Below, in pieces: positions 38,354 to 46,637 of a stretch of 64,000 bases of DNA (positions within the stretch are counted from its first letter, which is position 1; each line of letters opens with the position of its first letter). Position numbers and translations under genes: made by a program. The stretch is from Saccharofermentans sp. (GTDB taxonomy: Bacteria > Bacillota > Clostridia > Saccharofermentanales > Saccharofermentanaceae), in the NCBI GenBank assembly GCA_016292135.1, contig JAEFAZ010000001.1:248001-312000 (forward strand), read 5' to 3'. Below the pieces are notes generated by a model. It had not been told where the DNA came from. It saw only the letters and a program-made list of their open reading frames with translations, and did not search any database.

Positions 38354-40303
38354 ATGAGAAAGTTTAAGATCTTTAGTTTAATGCTTTGTGCGGTTGTGTT
38401 TTCTGCGATCATCTTTGCCGGATTGTTGTCGAATACAGCTTCTGCTGACATTTATCAGGGAGTAATGGATATCGACATTCCAACGCCGGGAAGCACCCCC
38501 GGTTATAAAGTCACTCAGCAGATAAATGTTGAAACGGTTGATTATACAAATGGCTATATGAAAAATGGAGTCTTATGGCTTAAACAGGTCAACGGCAAAT
38601 ATGGAGATTATTATATGCAGCCTGGTATCGATACTTTCGAGGCCGGAAAAAAATATAAAGTAAGGATCTATTTCAATTTTAAGACTGATCCGCGTCCTGT
38701 TTACATCAATAATATTTCTGCAACAGTTGAAGAAACAGATGCACGTATCAAGAAAACGACGGGTGCCGACTATTATGCAGAATGTGAATTCGAACCTAAT
38801 AATGTTATTGAAAATGCCGACGTTATAGTCAAGCTTCCGATAGCCGGTGATCTTTTGAATTATAACCCTGAGTTGCCTGAAAACGCACCTTACTATTTCC
38901 CGCTTGGAGATATAAATTCTCCAACGGATTGTAACAGTCTGCGTTGGTCTTACAAAGATATCTACTTATGGCATGATGTTAACTGGAAAACTGAACCTGC
39001 AGTAGAAGGATATGTTTATCACGTAAGAGTATGGCTTAAAGCAAATGAAGGCTATGTATTTACAAAAGATACCGTATTCTCTCTCAATAACGGCACAATA
39101 GGAAATAACGGAGATATCACTATTACCGATGGTGGAACATACGCTTGCTTTGTTTCTGATAATATCAAATGTATAAAACCCGAAGAAACCTATACAAAGA
39201 TCAATACCGTTAATGCAAAGATTTCAGAACCTGTAAATGGTAAACATCCGGATTACGAACCGCAGATCAAAGATACAGAGGGATATCTTTGCGAAAACTT
39301 TGATCTTAAATGGTTTGATATTACCTCAGGTTCGGATGTTGCAATGAATCCTGCAACCGGCAAATTTGAAAAAGGTCACAAATACAGAGTAGATATCAAT
39401 CTCAAGTCTAAAGACGGTTATTGTTTCCCTGAAACCGGGATTAGCGCAAAAGTTAACGATAAGACAGCCGTTTTGAGCAGAACTGATTCTTATAATGCTG
39501 TTTTAAGCCAGACTTTCGAGATCAAGAAAGATGCTGTAAGCCTTAAACTTGATAAGTCTTCGGCTAATGTCGTATGCGGCAATACACTGACCCTTAAAGC
39601 CACGACTAATTCCAAAGACACAGTAAACTGGAAGTCTTCCAACAGCAAGATCGCAACTGTTGATTCCAAGGGTAAGATAACCGCAAAGATGGCAGGTGAG
39701 GTAACGATCACAGCCTCTGTTTCCGGCAAGAGCGCTAAATGCACTGTAACTGTTCTTTATAAGGATGTAATCAACAGTAGTGACTTCTGGTATGCGCCTA
39801 CCAACTATCTGACGGCCAAGGGTGTCGTAAAGGGTTATGCGAACCAGACGGAGTTCCGTCCTGCCAACGACTGTACCCGTGCCCAGATGATCACTTTCCT
39901 CTACAGGCTCCAAGGTGAACCTAAGACAAAGTCGACAACATGCAAGTTTACTGATGTCAAGAGTACTGAGTACTTCTACAAGCCAGTTATCTGGGCAGTT
40001 GAGCAGGGAATAACTACAGTTCCTTCCGATAAGAAGTTCAACCCTCAGACTGTCTGCACAAGAGCAATGACCGTAACATTCCTCTGGAGGATGGCAGGTA
40101 AGCCGGAGCCTAAGACAACTAAGAATCCCTTCCCGGATGTAGAGAAGACGGATTACTTCTACAAGGCAACACTTTGGGCATCCGAGATGAAGATCCTGGC
40201 AGGACTCCCTGACGGTACATTCCGTCCCCAGGGCAAGTGCCTCAGGCGCCAGATGGTAACCTTCCTTTACAAGTACGATAAATATGTTAACGGCAAGGGA
40301 TGA
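38354..40303 (+). CDS. Secreted surface protein with Big_2 and SLH repeats
   Basis: A 649-residue exported protein. A signal peptide (about 1-32) is followed by three divergent repeats of about 115 residues (roughly 35-150, 150-270 and 280-390) sharing a W...F..GxxYxVxI...dGYxF pattern, then a Big_2 immunoglobulin-like domain (about 395-475) with the KITAKMAGEVTITAS-type strand. Three S-layer homology repeats end it. In these, Ile of the canonical ITRAE is Cys (CTRAQ, CTRAM, CLRRQ), a variant common in Clostridia. The ATG at 38354 has a GGAAGGA site; an earlier in-frame start overlaps htpG. It probably attaches to secondary cell-wall polymer; ligand unknown. Confidence 0.88.
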   Translation: MRKFKIFSLMLCAVVFSAIIFAGLLSNTASADIYQGVMDIDIPTPGSTPGYKVTQQINVETVDYTNGYMKNGVLWLKQVNGKYGDYYMQPGIDTFEAGKKYKVRIYFNFKTDPRPVYINNISATVEETDARIKKTTGADYYAECEFEPNNVIENADVIVKLPIAGDLLNYNPELPENAPYYFPLGDINSPTDCNSLRWSYKDIYLWHDVNWKTEPAVEGYVYHVRVWLKANEGYVFTKDTVFSLNNGTIGNNGDITITDGGTYACFVSDNIKCIKPEETYTKINTVNAKISEPVNGKHPDYEPQIKDTEGYLCENFDLKWFDITSGSDVAMNPATGKFEKGHKYRVDINLKSKDGYCFPETGISAKVNDKTAVLSRTDSYNAVLSQTFEIKKDAVSLKLDKSSANVVCGNTLTLKATTNSKDTVNWKSSNSKIATVDSKGKITAKMAGEVTITASVSGKSAKCTVTVLYKDVINSSDFWYAPTNYLTAKGVVKGYANQTEFRPANDCTRAQMITFLYRLQGEPKTKSTTCKFTDVKSTEYFYKPVIWAVEQGITTVPSDKKFNPQTVCTRAMTVTFLWRMAGKPEPKTTKNPFPDVEKTDYFYKATLWASEMKILAGLPDGTFRPQGKCLRRQMVTFLYKYDKYVNGKG

Positions 40304-40323
40304 TATGAACTGATCTGTATTTT

Positions 40324-40360
40324 ACAACCACCGGATACTGATTCCGGTGGTTGTTTATCT
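40324..40360 (+). terminator. Terminator of the SLH surface protein gene
   Basis: ACAACCACCGGA and TCCGGTGGTTGT pair over 12 bp around a 7-nt loop and are followed by TTTATC. Confidence 0.88.
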
Positions 40361-40423
40361 GGAAATAACTTATAATATTCCTGGTTAAAACCTTATGGAA
40401 TAAGCATGAAAGGGGATAGGACC

Positions 40424-41377
40424 ATGCCTCCAAGCCATCATTCACACTCATCACATTCTTCGCATTCTTCGCACAGTTCTCATTCGTCGCACTCATCTCA
40501 TTCGCATTCCAGTTATTCATCAAGGTCTGGCGGCGGTTCAGGATACAGTGCGCCTTTGAGACCGAGGACAAATCAACCTGCCGGATGGGTCACGTCAAGA
40601 CACGGACACAGCATCCGTTATGATTTTCGTGACCACGATTATATCTATTATCCTCATTCCTGGACTGATGCTGACGGTGTTGAGCATGATGAAGGCTATT
40701 ATGATGAAAACGGTGTTCATTACAGGAATGTCTGTGCTGCAAACACCCAGACCATGCTGACTTGTGAATTCTGCGGAACCAAATCACTTTGGGAATGGAA
40801 AGAGGGAACGATACCCGGTTGTTCATCATGCGGAGCCCAGATCAAGATCGATAAGATCGATGCAGCGGTCGGCAAGAACAGAGGTTCCGGAATGGCAAGC
40901 AGAAAACCTTTGTTTATTATGCTTTTCATATATCTTGGCGTAACAATAGGAATGCCGCTGATCTACCTGTCGTTCCTTCTTCCTATGTTTGCGTTCTCTT
41001 CGATCAAATCGATCACGAATAATAACCACCGTGAACAGACCTCTGCAAACAGGACCGTAATTACAACCCGGGCAATGCCTTCATCGGTCTTTGTTAAGGA
41101 GATCAACAGGACCTGTTATCTTGACGGAGACGATTATTACGACAAGGAGACTGACTGCTGGTTCTGGTTTAACACAGATATTAAACCCGGACAGTGGCAG
41201 TACTGGTATGAGGGCATCTCCTCCGATTTCGGCGACTATGGCTGGATGGAATATGATGATGATGAATCGCTCTGGTATATCGAGACTTCCGAAGGTAATT
41301 GGATAAAGCTGCCCGAAAAATACGATACGAGCAAATTATGGCATTTTGAAGACATGTATGCGAATGATCTCTACTGA
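40424..41377 (+). CDS. His/Ser-repeat zinc-ribbon membrane protein
   Basis: A 317-residue protein. Residues about 4-32 are a run of HSS units, then a Gly/Ser/Arg-rich linker. A zinc ribbon follows, CEFC...CSSC near 112-133, then one membrane span near 150-172. The C-terminal part has WF/WY-rich segments (CWFWFN, WQYWYEG, GNWIKLPEKY). The His-rich tract could bind metal, which is inference. The ATG at 40424 fits the AAAGGGG site. Function unknown. Confidence 0.78.
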   Translation: MPPSHHSHSSHSSHSSHSSHSSHSSHSHSSYSSRSGGGSGYSAPLRPRTNQPAGWVTSRHGHSIRYDFRDHDYIYYPHSWTDADGVEHDEGYYDENGVHYRNVCAANTQTMLTCEFCGTKSLWEWKEGTIPGCSSCGAQIKIDKIDAAVGKNRGSGMASRKPLFIMLFIYLGVTIGMPLIYLSFLLPMFAFSSIKSITNNNHREQTSANRTVITTRAMPSSVFVKEINRTCYLDGDDYYDKETDCWFWFNTDIKPGQWQYWYEGISSDFGDYGWMEYDDDESLWYIETSEGNWIKLPEKYDTSKLWHFEDMYANDLY

Positions 41378-41423
41378 TTTTTTACGGGATTTCATCTGTT
41401 TTCTTTGTAATAATTGAGCAAAA

Positions 41424-41486
41424 ACTCTCCCTTTGAAAATTACAAGTTAGTGTATAATATTTTTGTAATATTTTAAGAGGGAGTGT
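41424..41486. promoter_or_regulatory. purL promoter between near-complementary arms
   Basis: ACTCTCCCT (41424-41432) and AGGGAGTGT (41478-41486) are complementary at eight of nine positions. They flank TTGAAA (41433-41438) and TATAAT (41453-41458), which are closely spaced (14 bp). The right arm contains the AGGGAG ribosome site of purL. A regulatory role is possible, but the left arm is upstream of the promoter and not transcribed from it. Confidence 0.4.
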
Positions 41487-41492
41487 CCCATT

Positions 41493-44400
41493 ATGACCGT
41501 AAGAAGAATCCTTTCCGAGAAGAAGACCCCTTTTGCTGTCGAAGCTAAAGGTTTGTTGCACGATATCAAAGCTGATCTTGATATTTCCACATTGGAGAAC
41601 GTACGTGTTATCAACCGTTACGATATCTCCGGCATCACGGATGAAGAGTATGAGGAAGCAAAGAAAGTTGTTTTCTCAGAGCCGCCCGTAGACGATTGTT
41701 ACGATGAAGATGTAGATCTTACAGGCAGTTCCTACGTCCTGATAATCGAGGCTCTTCCCGGACAGTACGATCAGAGAGCTGACTCAGCTGCACAGTGCGT
41801 ACAGTTCCTTACCCGCAAGGAGAGACCTCTTGTAAAGACTGCTAAGATCGTTGCTTTCTACGGTGCTCTTACCGATGAAGAGAAGAACAAGATCGCTGAT
41901 TACCTGATCAATCCCGTTGAAAGCCGTGAAGCTTCCGCAGAGAAGCCCGAAACGCTCGAAGATAAGTATGATATACCTACAACTGTTGCCACGGTTGACG
42001 GTTTTATCGATATGACAGAAGACGATATCAAGGCACTCCGCGCTTCATTGGGTCTCGCAATGAGCGATGCTGATATCCTCTTTACCCAGGAATTCTTCAA
42101 AGGACAGGGAAGGAATCCTACTATAACAGAGATCAGGGTTCTTGATACTTACTGGTCTGACCACTGCAGACATACGACATTCCTTACTGAATTGGAAGAT
42201 GTCGTTTTCGACGGTGATGATGAACTGACTGAAGAGATCAAGGCTACATATGCAGATTACCTTGCAAACCGTGACGAGATCTACGGAGAAAGAGTTAAAG
42301 AGAAGCATATCTGTCTTATGGATATGGCAACTCTGGCTGCCAAGAAGCTCAAGAAAGACGGCAAGCTCGCTGATCTTGATGAATCTGAAGAGATCAATGC
42401 CTGCTCGATAAAGGTCAGGATCAAGGTCGACGGTGAAGATAAGGACTATATCTTCATGTTCAAGAACGAGACGCATAACCATCCTACTGAGATCGAGCCT
42501 TTCGGCGGCGCTGCCACTTGTTTGGGCGGTGCCATCAGAGATCCGCTTTCCGGCCGTTCCTATGTATATCAGGCAATGCGTGTAACTGGTGCAGGAGATC
42601 CTACTTTGCCCGTTTCACTTACTCTTAAGGGGAAGCTTTCCCAGAAGAAACTTGTCAGGACCGCTCAGGCAGGATATTCCTCTTACGGCAACCAGATCGG
42701 TCTTGCAACCGGTCAGGTAGATGAGATCTACCATCCAGGTTACGTTGCCAAGAGAATGGAGATCGGTGCCGTTGTAGGTGCTGCTCCTGCAGAGAATATC
42801 GTCAGAGAAAGACCTTCTGCCGGTGACATCGTAGTTCTTCTTGGCGGAAGGACAGGCCGTGACGGTATCGGTGGTGCTACAGGTTCATCCAAGGCTCACG
42901 ATACAAAGTCAGTCCTGACCTGCGGATCGGAAGTCCAGAAGGGTAATCCTCCGACAGAACGTAAGCTTCAGAGGCTCTTCCGTAATCCCGACGTTACGAA
43001 GCTCATCATAAGATGTAATGACTTCGGTGCTGGCGGTGTATCCGTTGCTATCGGTGAGCTTGCAGCAGGTCTTAGGATCAATCTTGATGCAGTTCCCAAG
43101 AAGTATGAAGGTCTCGACGGAACAGAGATTGCCATCTCCGAATCCCAGGAGAGAATGGCTGTTGTCGTTCATCCAGCAGATCTTGATAAGTTCATGGCAG
43201 CTGCCGATGAGGAGAACCTTGAGGCAACCGTTGTTGCCGAAGTAACAGAAGAACCTGTAATGAAGATGGTCTGGAACGGCGTAACTATCGTAGATCTTCC
43301 AAGGAGCTTCATCGATACGAACGGCGCTAAGCAGTATGCTGACGTTGAAGTTGCATCTCCTGACATGTCCGATATCTATATCGATAAGACTGTCGCTGCA
43401 TATAAGGCAGGCGATTTTGCCGCATCTCTTTCCGGTGCGCTCAATTCACTTGAAGGGTGTTCGAGAAAGGGACTTACGCAGAGATTCGATTCCTCGATCG
43501 GCGCTGCAACAGCAGTTATGCCTTACGGCGGTAAATTCCAGGATTCGCCTGAGGAAGGTATGGCCTGCAAGATCCCCATGGATAAGGGTTATACAGATGC
43601 CGTTTCCGTAATGACATACGGCTTTGATCCTTACTTCACGGAGTGGAACCCCTATGCCGGTTCTTACCATGCTGTTGTTGAGAGCTTGCTCAAACTCCTT
43701 GCAATGGGTGTTGACCCTGCAACGGCAAGACTTACATTCCAGGAATATTTTGAGAGGATGAGTTCAAAGACAGCATGGGGCAAGCCTCTGTCTGCTTTGC
43801 TCGGTGCATATAAAGCACAGCTTGATTTCGAAGTTCCTTCGATCGGCGGCAAGGACTCAATGTCCGGTACATTTAATGATATCCACGTTCCTCCGACACT
43901 CGTATCCTTCGCTGTCGGTATGACAACGACTGACAAGCTCATTACTGCTACTCTTACAGGTGAGGGAGAAGACCTTTACCTGCTGAAGTGCGCAAGGAAC
44001 GGCAAGGGCTTCTATAAAAAAGATCATGTCTTAAGAGTATTTAAAGCTGTTAAGGAGCTTGAAGCACGCGGACAGGTCAAGAATGCCGCAGTCGTAAGAA
44101 GTGCCGGTGTTGCTGCAAGAGTCGCATCCATGTGCTTCGGTAATGGTCTGGGATTCGAATTCTCCGATAAGATCGCTGAAGAAGAACTCTTCTCCAAGAC
44201 TCTCGGTGCCATCATCGTTGCTATCCCCAAGGATTCCAATGCAGTTGATAAGGTTGAGATGGCAGGCGGTAAATATCTGGGCAAGACAAATACTTCCGGT
44301 GCATTTACATTCAAGGGACAGTCACTTTCCTTTGATGATGCTCTTAAAGCATACGAAGGAAAGCTTGAACCTGTTTTCATCACAAAGGCTGCTGATGCTG

Positions 44401-45269
44401 ATATGCCTTATGAGGTTAAACCTTATGTTACTGATAAGACTTTCAAGTGTGCCAATATCTCCAAGGGCGTTAAGCCGAGAGTCGTAATCCCCGTAATGCC
44501 CGGTACGAACTGTGAGCTCGATACTGCAAGGGCTTTCGAGAGAGCAGGAGCTGAAGCTGATGTGTTTGTTATCCGCAACAAGACTCAGGATGAGATCACT
44601 GATTCACTGAATACACTTGCAGCCAAGATCCTAAAGAGCAACATTATCATGCTGCCCGGCGGATTCTCTGCAGGTGACGAGCCCGAAGGATCCGGTAAGT
44701 TCTTCGCAGCTGCATTCAGAAGCGCTGTTATCACTGATGCCGTAAGAGATCTGCTCTTTAACAGAGACGGACTCATGCTGGGTATCTGCAACGGCTTCCA
44801 GAGCCTTATCAAGCTCGGATTACTGCCTTTCGGCGATATCAGGGAACTCGATGACACATGTCCTACGCTTACATTTAACAATGTGGGCCGTCACCAGAAT
44901 TCCTATGTAAATACCAAGATCATGTCCAACAACAGCCCCTGGCTCAGCAAAGTCAATGTAGGTGATGTATACAATATCCCGATCTCTCACGGAGAGGGAA
45001 GATTTGTTGCATCAGATGAGCTGGTTGCCAAGCTTATCGCAAACGGCCAGGTTGCTACCTGCTATGTTGACGAGAACGGCACACCTTCTGCTGTTACTTC
45101 GTTCAACCCCAACGGTTCCGTATGCGGTATCGAAGGCATCCTGTCTCCGGACGGAAGGATCTTCGGTAAAATGGGTCACTCCGAGCGTTATGAGCCTGAT
45201 CTTACAAAGAACATTCCCGGCAACAAGCACCAGCCCATATTCGAAGCCGGTGTTGAATACTTCCTGTAA
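41493..45269 (+). CDS. purL: Phosphoribosylformylglycinamidine synthase, single chain
   Basis: Fourth step of purine biosynthesis: converts FGAR to FGAM using ATP and glutamine. At 1258 residues it is the large fused form, comparable to the clostridial clade II (TIGR01857) rather than the Bacillus PurLQS complex. Synthetase motifs include FMFKNETHNHPTEIEPFGGAATC (near 325) and GDIVVLLGGRTGRDGIGGAT. The C-terminal glutaminase (about 995-1258) has the nucleophile Cys in LGICNGFQ near 1101 and ISHGEGRF. Its promoter is directly upstream, and rsmA follows after six bases. Confidence 0.96.
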   Translation: MTVRRILSEKKTPFAVEAKGLLHDIKADLDISTLENVRVINRYDISGITDEEYEEAKKVVFSEPPVDDCYDEDVDLTGSSYVLIIEALPGQYDQRADSAAQCVQFLTRKERPLVKTAKIVAFYGALTDEEKNKIADYLINPVESREASAEKPETLEDKYDIPTTVATVDGFIDMTEDDIKALRASLGLAMSDADILFTQEFFKGQGRNPTITEIRVLDTYWSDHCRHTTFLTELEDVVFDGDDELTEEIKATYADYLANRDEIYGERVKEKHICLMDMATLAAKKLKKDGKLADLDESEEINACSIKVRIKVDGEDKDYIFMFKNETHNHPTEIEPFGGAATCLGGAIRDPLSGRSYVYQAMRVTGAGDPTLPVSLTLKGKLSQKKLVRTAQAGYSSYGNQIGLATGQVDEIYHPGYVAKRMEIGAVVGAAPAENIVRERPSAGDIVVLLGGRTGRDGIGGATGSSKAHDTKSVLTCGSEVQKGNPPTERKLQRLFRNPDVTKLIIRCNDFGAGGVSVAIGELAAGLRINLDAVPKKYEGLDGTEIAISESQERMAVVVHPADLDKFMAAADEENLEATVVAEVTEEPVMKMVWNGVTIVDLPRSFIDTNGAKQYADVEVASPDMSDIYIDKTVAAYKAGDFAASLSGALNSLEGCSRKGLTQRFDSSIGAATAVMPYGGKFQDSPEEGMACKIPMDKGYTDAVSVMTYGFDPYFTEWNPYAGSYHAVVESLLKLLAMGVDPATARLTFQEYFERMSSKTAWGKPLSALLGAYKAQLDFEVPSIGGKDSMSGTFNDIHVPPTLVSFAVGMTTTDKLITATLTGEGEDLYLLKCARNGKGFYKKDHVLRVFKAVKELEARGQVKNAAVVRSAGVAARVASMCFGNGLGFEFSDKIAEEELFSKTLGAIIVAIPKDSNAVDKVEMAGGKYLGKTNTSGAFTFKGQSLSFDDALKAYEGKLEPVFITKAADADMPYEVKPYVTDKTFKCANISKGVKPRVVIPVMPGTNCELDTARAFERAGAEADVFVIRNKTQDEITDSLNTLAAKILKSNIIMLPGGFSAGDEPEGSGKFFAAAFRSAVITDAVRDLLFNRDGLMLGICNGFQSLIKLGLLPFGDIRELDDTCPTLTFNNVGRHQNSYVNTKIMSNNSPWLSKVNVGDVYNIPISHGEGRFVASDELVAKLIANGQVATCYVDENGTPSAVTSFNPNGSVCGIEGILSPDGRIFGKMGHSERYEPDLTKNIPGNKHQPIFEAGVEYFL

Positions 45270-45275
45270 TTACTG

Positions 45276-46088
45276 ATGAGCAGGGAAGAGACACGCAAGA
45301 TATTAGAATCAGAAAACATTCTGCCCAGATCCAGGTTTGGGCAGAATTTTCTTGTCGACGATGACGCCATAAGCCGTATAACGGCTCTTGTTGACGCAGA
45401 CAGGGAAGATCCGGTGCTCGAGATTGGTCCGGGCTTAGGAGCCCTTACAAAGCCTCTGAGCGCCTTATACGACCATCTTTCTGCTGTAGAGATAGACAGT
45501 GATCTTTATAGTTATCTCGTTAACGAAGCTAAAGTCAGTGCCACCCTGATCAATAAGGATTTTCTCAAGCTTGCTGCTGAAGATTATTCAGCAGATAAGA
45601 TCAGATATGTCGTAAGCAACCTTCCTTATTACTGCATGACTCCGATAATGAAGAAACTTTTCGGCGAATGCACCAATGCCAAGAGGATGGTTCTGATGAC
45701 CGAAGATGAAGCTTTCCCCAGGATATCGGCGGATCCCAACAACAAGGATTACGGGCCTCTGGCTGTATGTGTATCTCTTTTCGGTGATACGGTTAAGGAG
45801 TTTACGGTTCCCGGACAATGTTTTTATCCTGTTCCCAAGACCTTATCCTGCGTTATCACGCTCAACAGGGGAGAGGAGGCATCGGTTCTTTGTCCCGAAT
45901 TCATAGGATTTGTTGAGAAATGCTTTGCGATGAGAAGAAAGAAGCTCATGAATAATCTTAAGCCTTATTATCCGGCCGATATCCTTAACAAAGTGATCGA
46001 AGATAAGGATATGAGGGCTGAGGATTTGACTCCGGTAGAGTTTTCGAGGCTATATAGTGATATAATCAGTATGATTTCCGAGAAGTGA
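45276..46088 (+). CDS. rsmA: 16S rRNA dimethyladenosine transferase
   Basis: SAM-dependent dimethylation of two adenines near the 3' end of 16S rRNA. The 270-residue protein has the hallmarks FGQNFLVDDDAISRI (about 21-35), LEIGPGLGALT (about 48-58), and the NLPYY active site near 113. It starts six bases after purL without a strong ribosome site, so translation probably depends on purL. Confidence 0.95.
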   Translation: MSREETRKILESENILPRSRFGQNFLVDDDAISRITALVDADREDPVLEIGPGLGALTKPLSALYDHLSAVEIDSDLYSYLVNEAKVSATLINKDFLKLAAEDYSADKIRYVVSNLPYYCMTPIMKKLFGECTNAKRMVLMTEDEAFPRISADPNNKDYGPLAVCVSLFGDTVKEFTVPGQCFYPVPKTLSCVITLNRGEEASVLCPEFIGFVEKCFAMRRKKLMNNLKPYYPADILNKVIEDKDMRAEDLTPVEFSRLYSDIISMISEK

Positions 46089-46098
46089 GGTTAGAGTG

Positions 46099-46632
46099 AT
46101 GAAGAAGAGTTCGAATATCTTAGGTAAATATTCTGAAGGGCAGCTGAAGAAGAAAAAATCCGATTCCGAGCCTGCGATCGTTAATTACCAGCAGCTCTAT
46201 AAAGGCCCCGCTCTCAGCAAGAAAGTAACCGATAACAGCCGTCAGACATTAGAAGAGAAGATCGCCAAGAGATCTGCTCCTTCCAATGTCATTGAAGTTA
46301 CCCAGGTAGAAGTTGATATCGGCGGGACAACATATCTCGTATCCACACCTGACGATGTATCCGAAGAGCATATCCGCAAGGTTGCATCTCTTGCAGATGA
46401 TATCTATGTTGAAACAAAGGAAAATAATCAATATACGACTACACATAAGCTTGCAGTTCTGTCTCTTTTCGAAGCTTGTGACAGGCTCCTTCGCGTAAAT
46501 GCCGAGAACCAGTCGCTCAAGACCGAACTCATGTATTATAAGCAGAAGTCTGCTATTGCCGATAAGAAGGATTCCGAGAAGCTCAAGCCCACGCCCATGG
46601 AAGAGCTTTCCGATAAACTCGGCAACAAATAA
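46099..46632 (+). CDS. zapA: ZapA-like division protein with N-terminal extension
   Basis: A 177-residue protein. Residues about 65-140 fit ZapA, which bundles FtsZ filaments (VEVDIGGTTYLVSTPDDVSEE and HKLAVLSLFEACDRLL segments). It carries a basic, low-complexity N-terminal extension of about 60 residues that ZapA normally lacks, and a coiled C-terminal tail. I chose the ATG at 46099 because the GAGG site is eight bases upstream; a GTG three bases earlier is also possible. ZapA and a U32 peptidase are neighbours in many Firmicutes. Confidence 0.8.
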   Translation: MKKSSNILGKYSEGQLKKKKSDSEPAIVNYQQLYKGPALSKKVTDNSRQTLEEKIAKRSAPSNVIEVTQVEVDIGGTTYLVSTPDDVSEEHIRKVASLADDIYVETKENNQYTTTHKLAVLSLFEACDRLLRVNAENQSLKTELMYYKQKSAIADKKDSEKLKPTPMEELSDKLGNK

Positions 46633-46637
46633 TCTTT

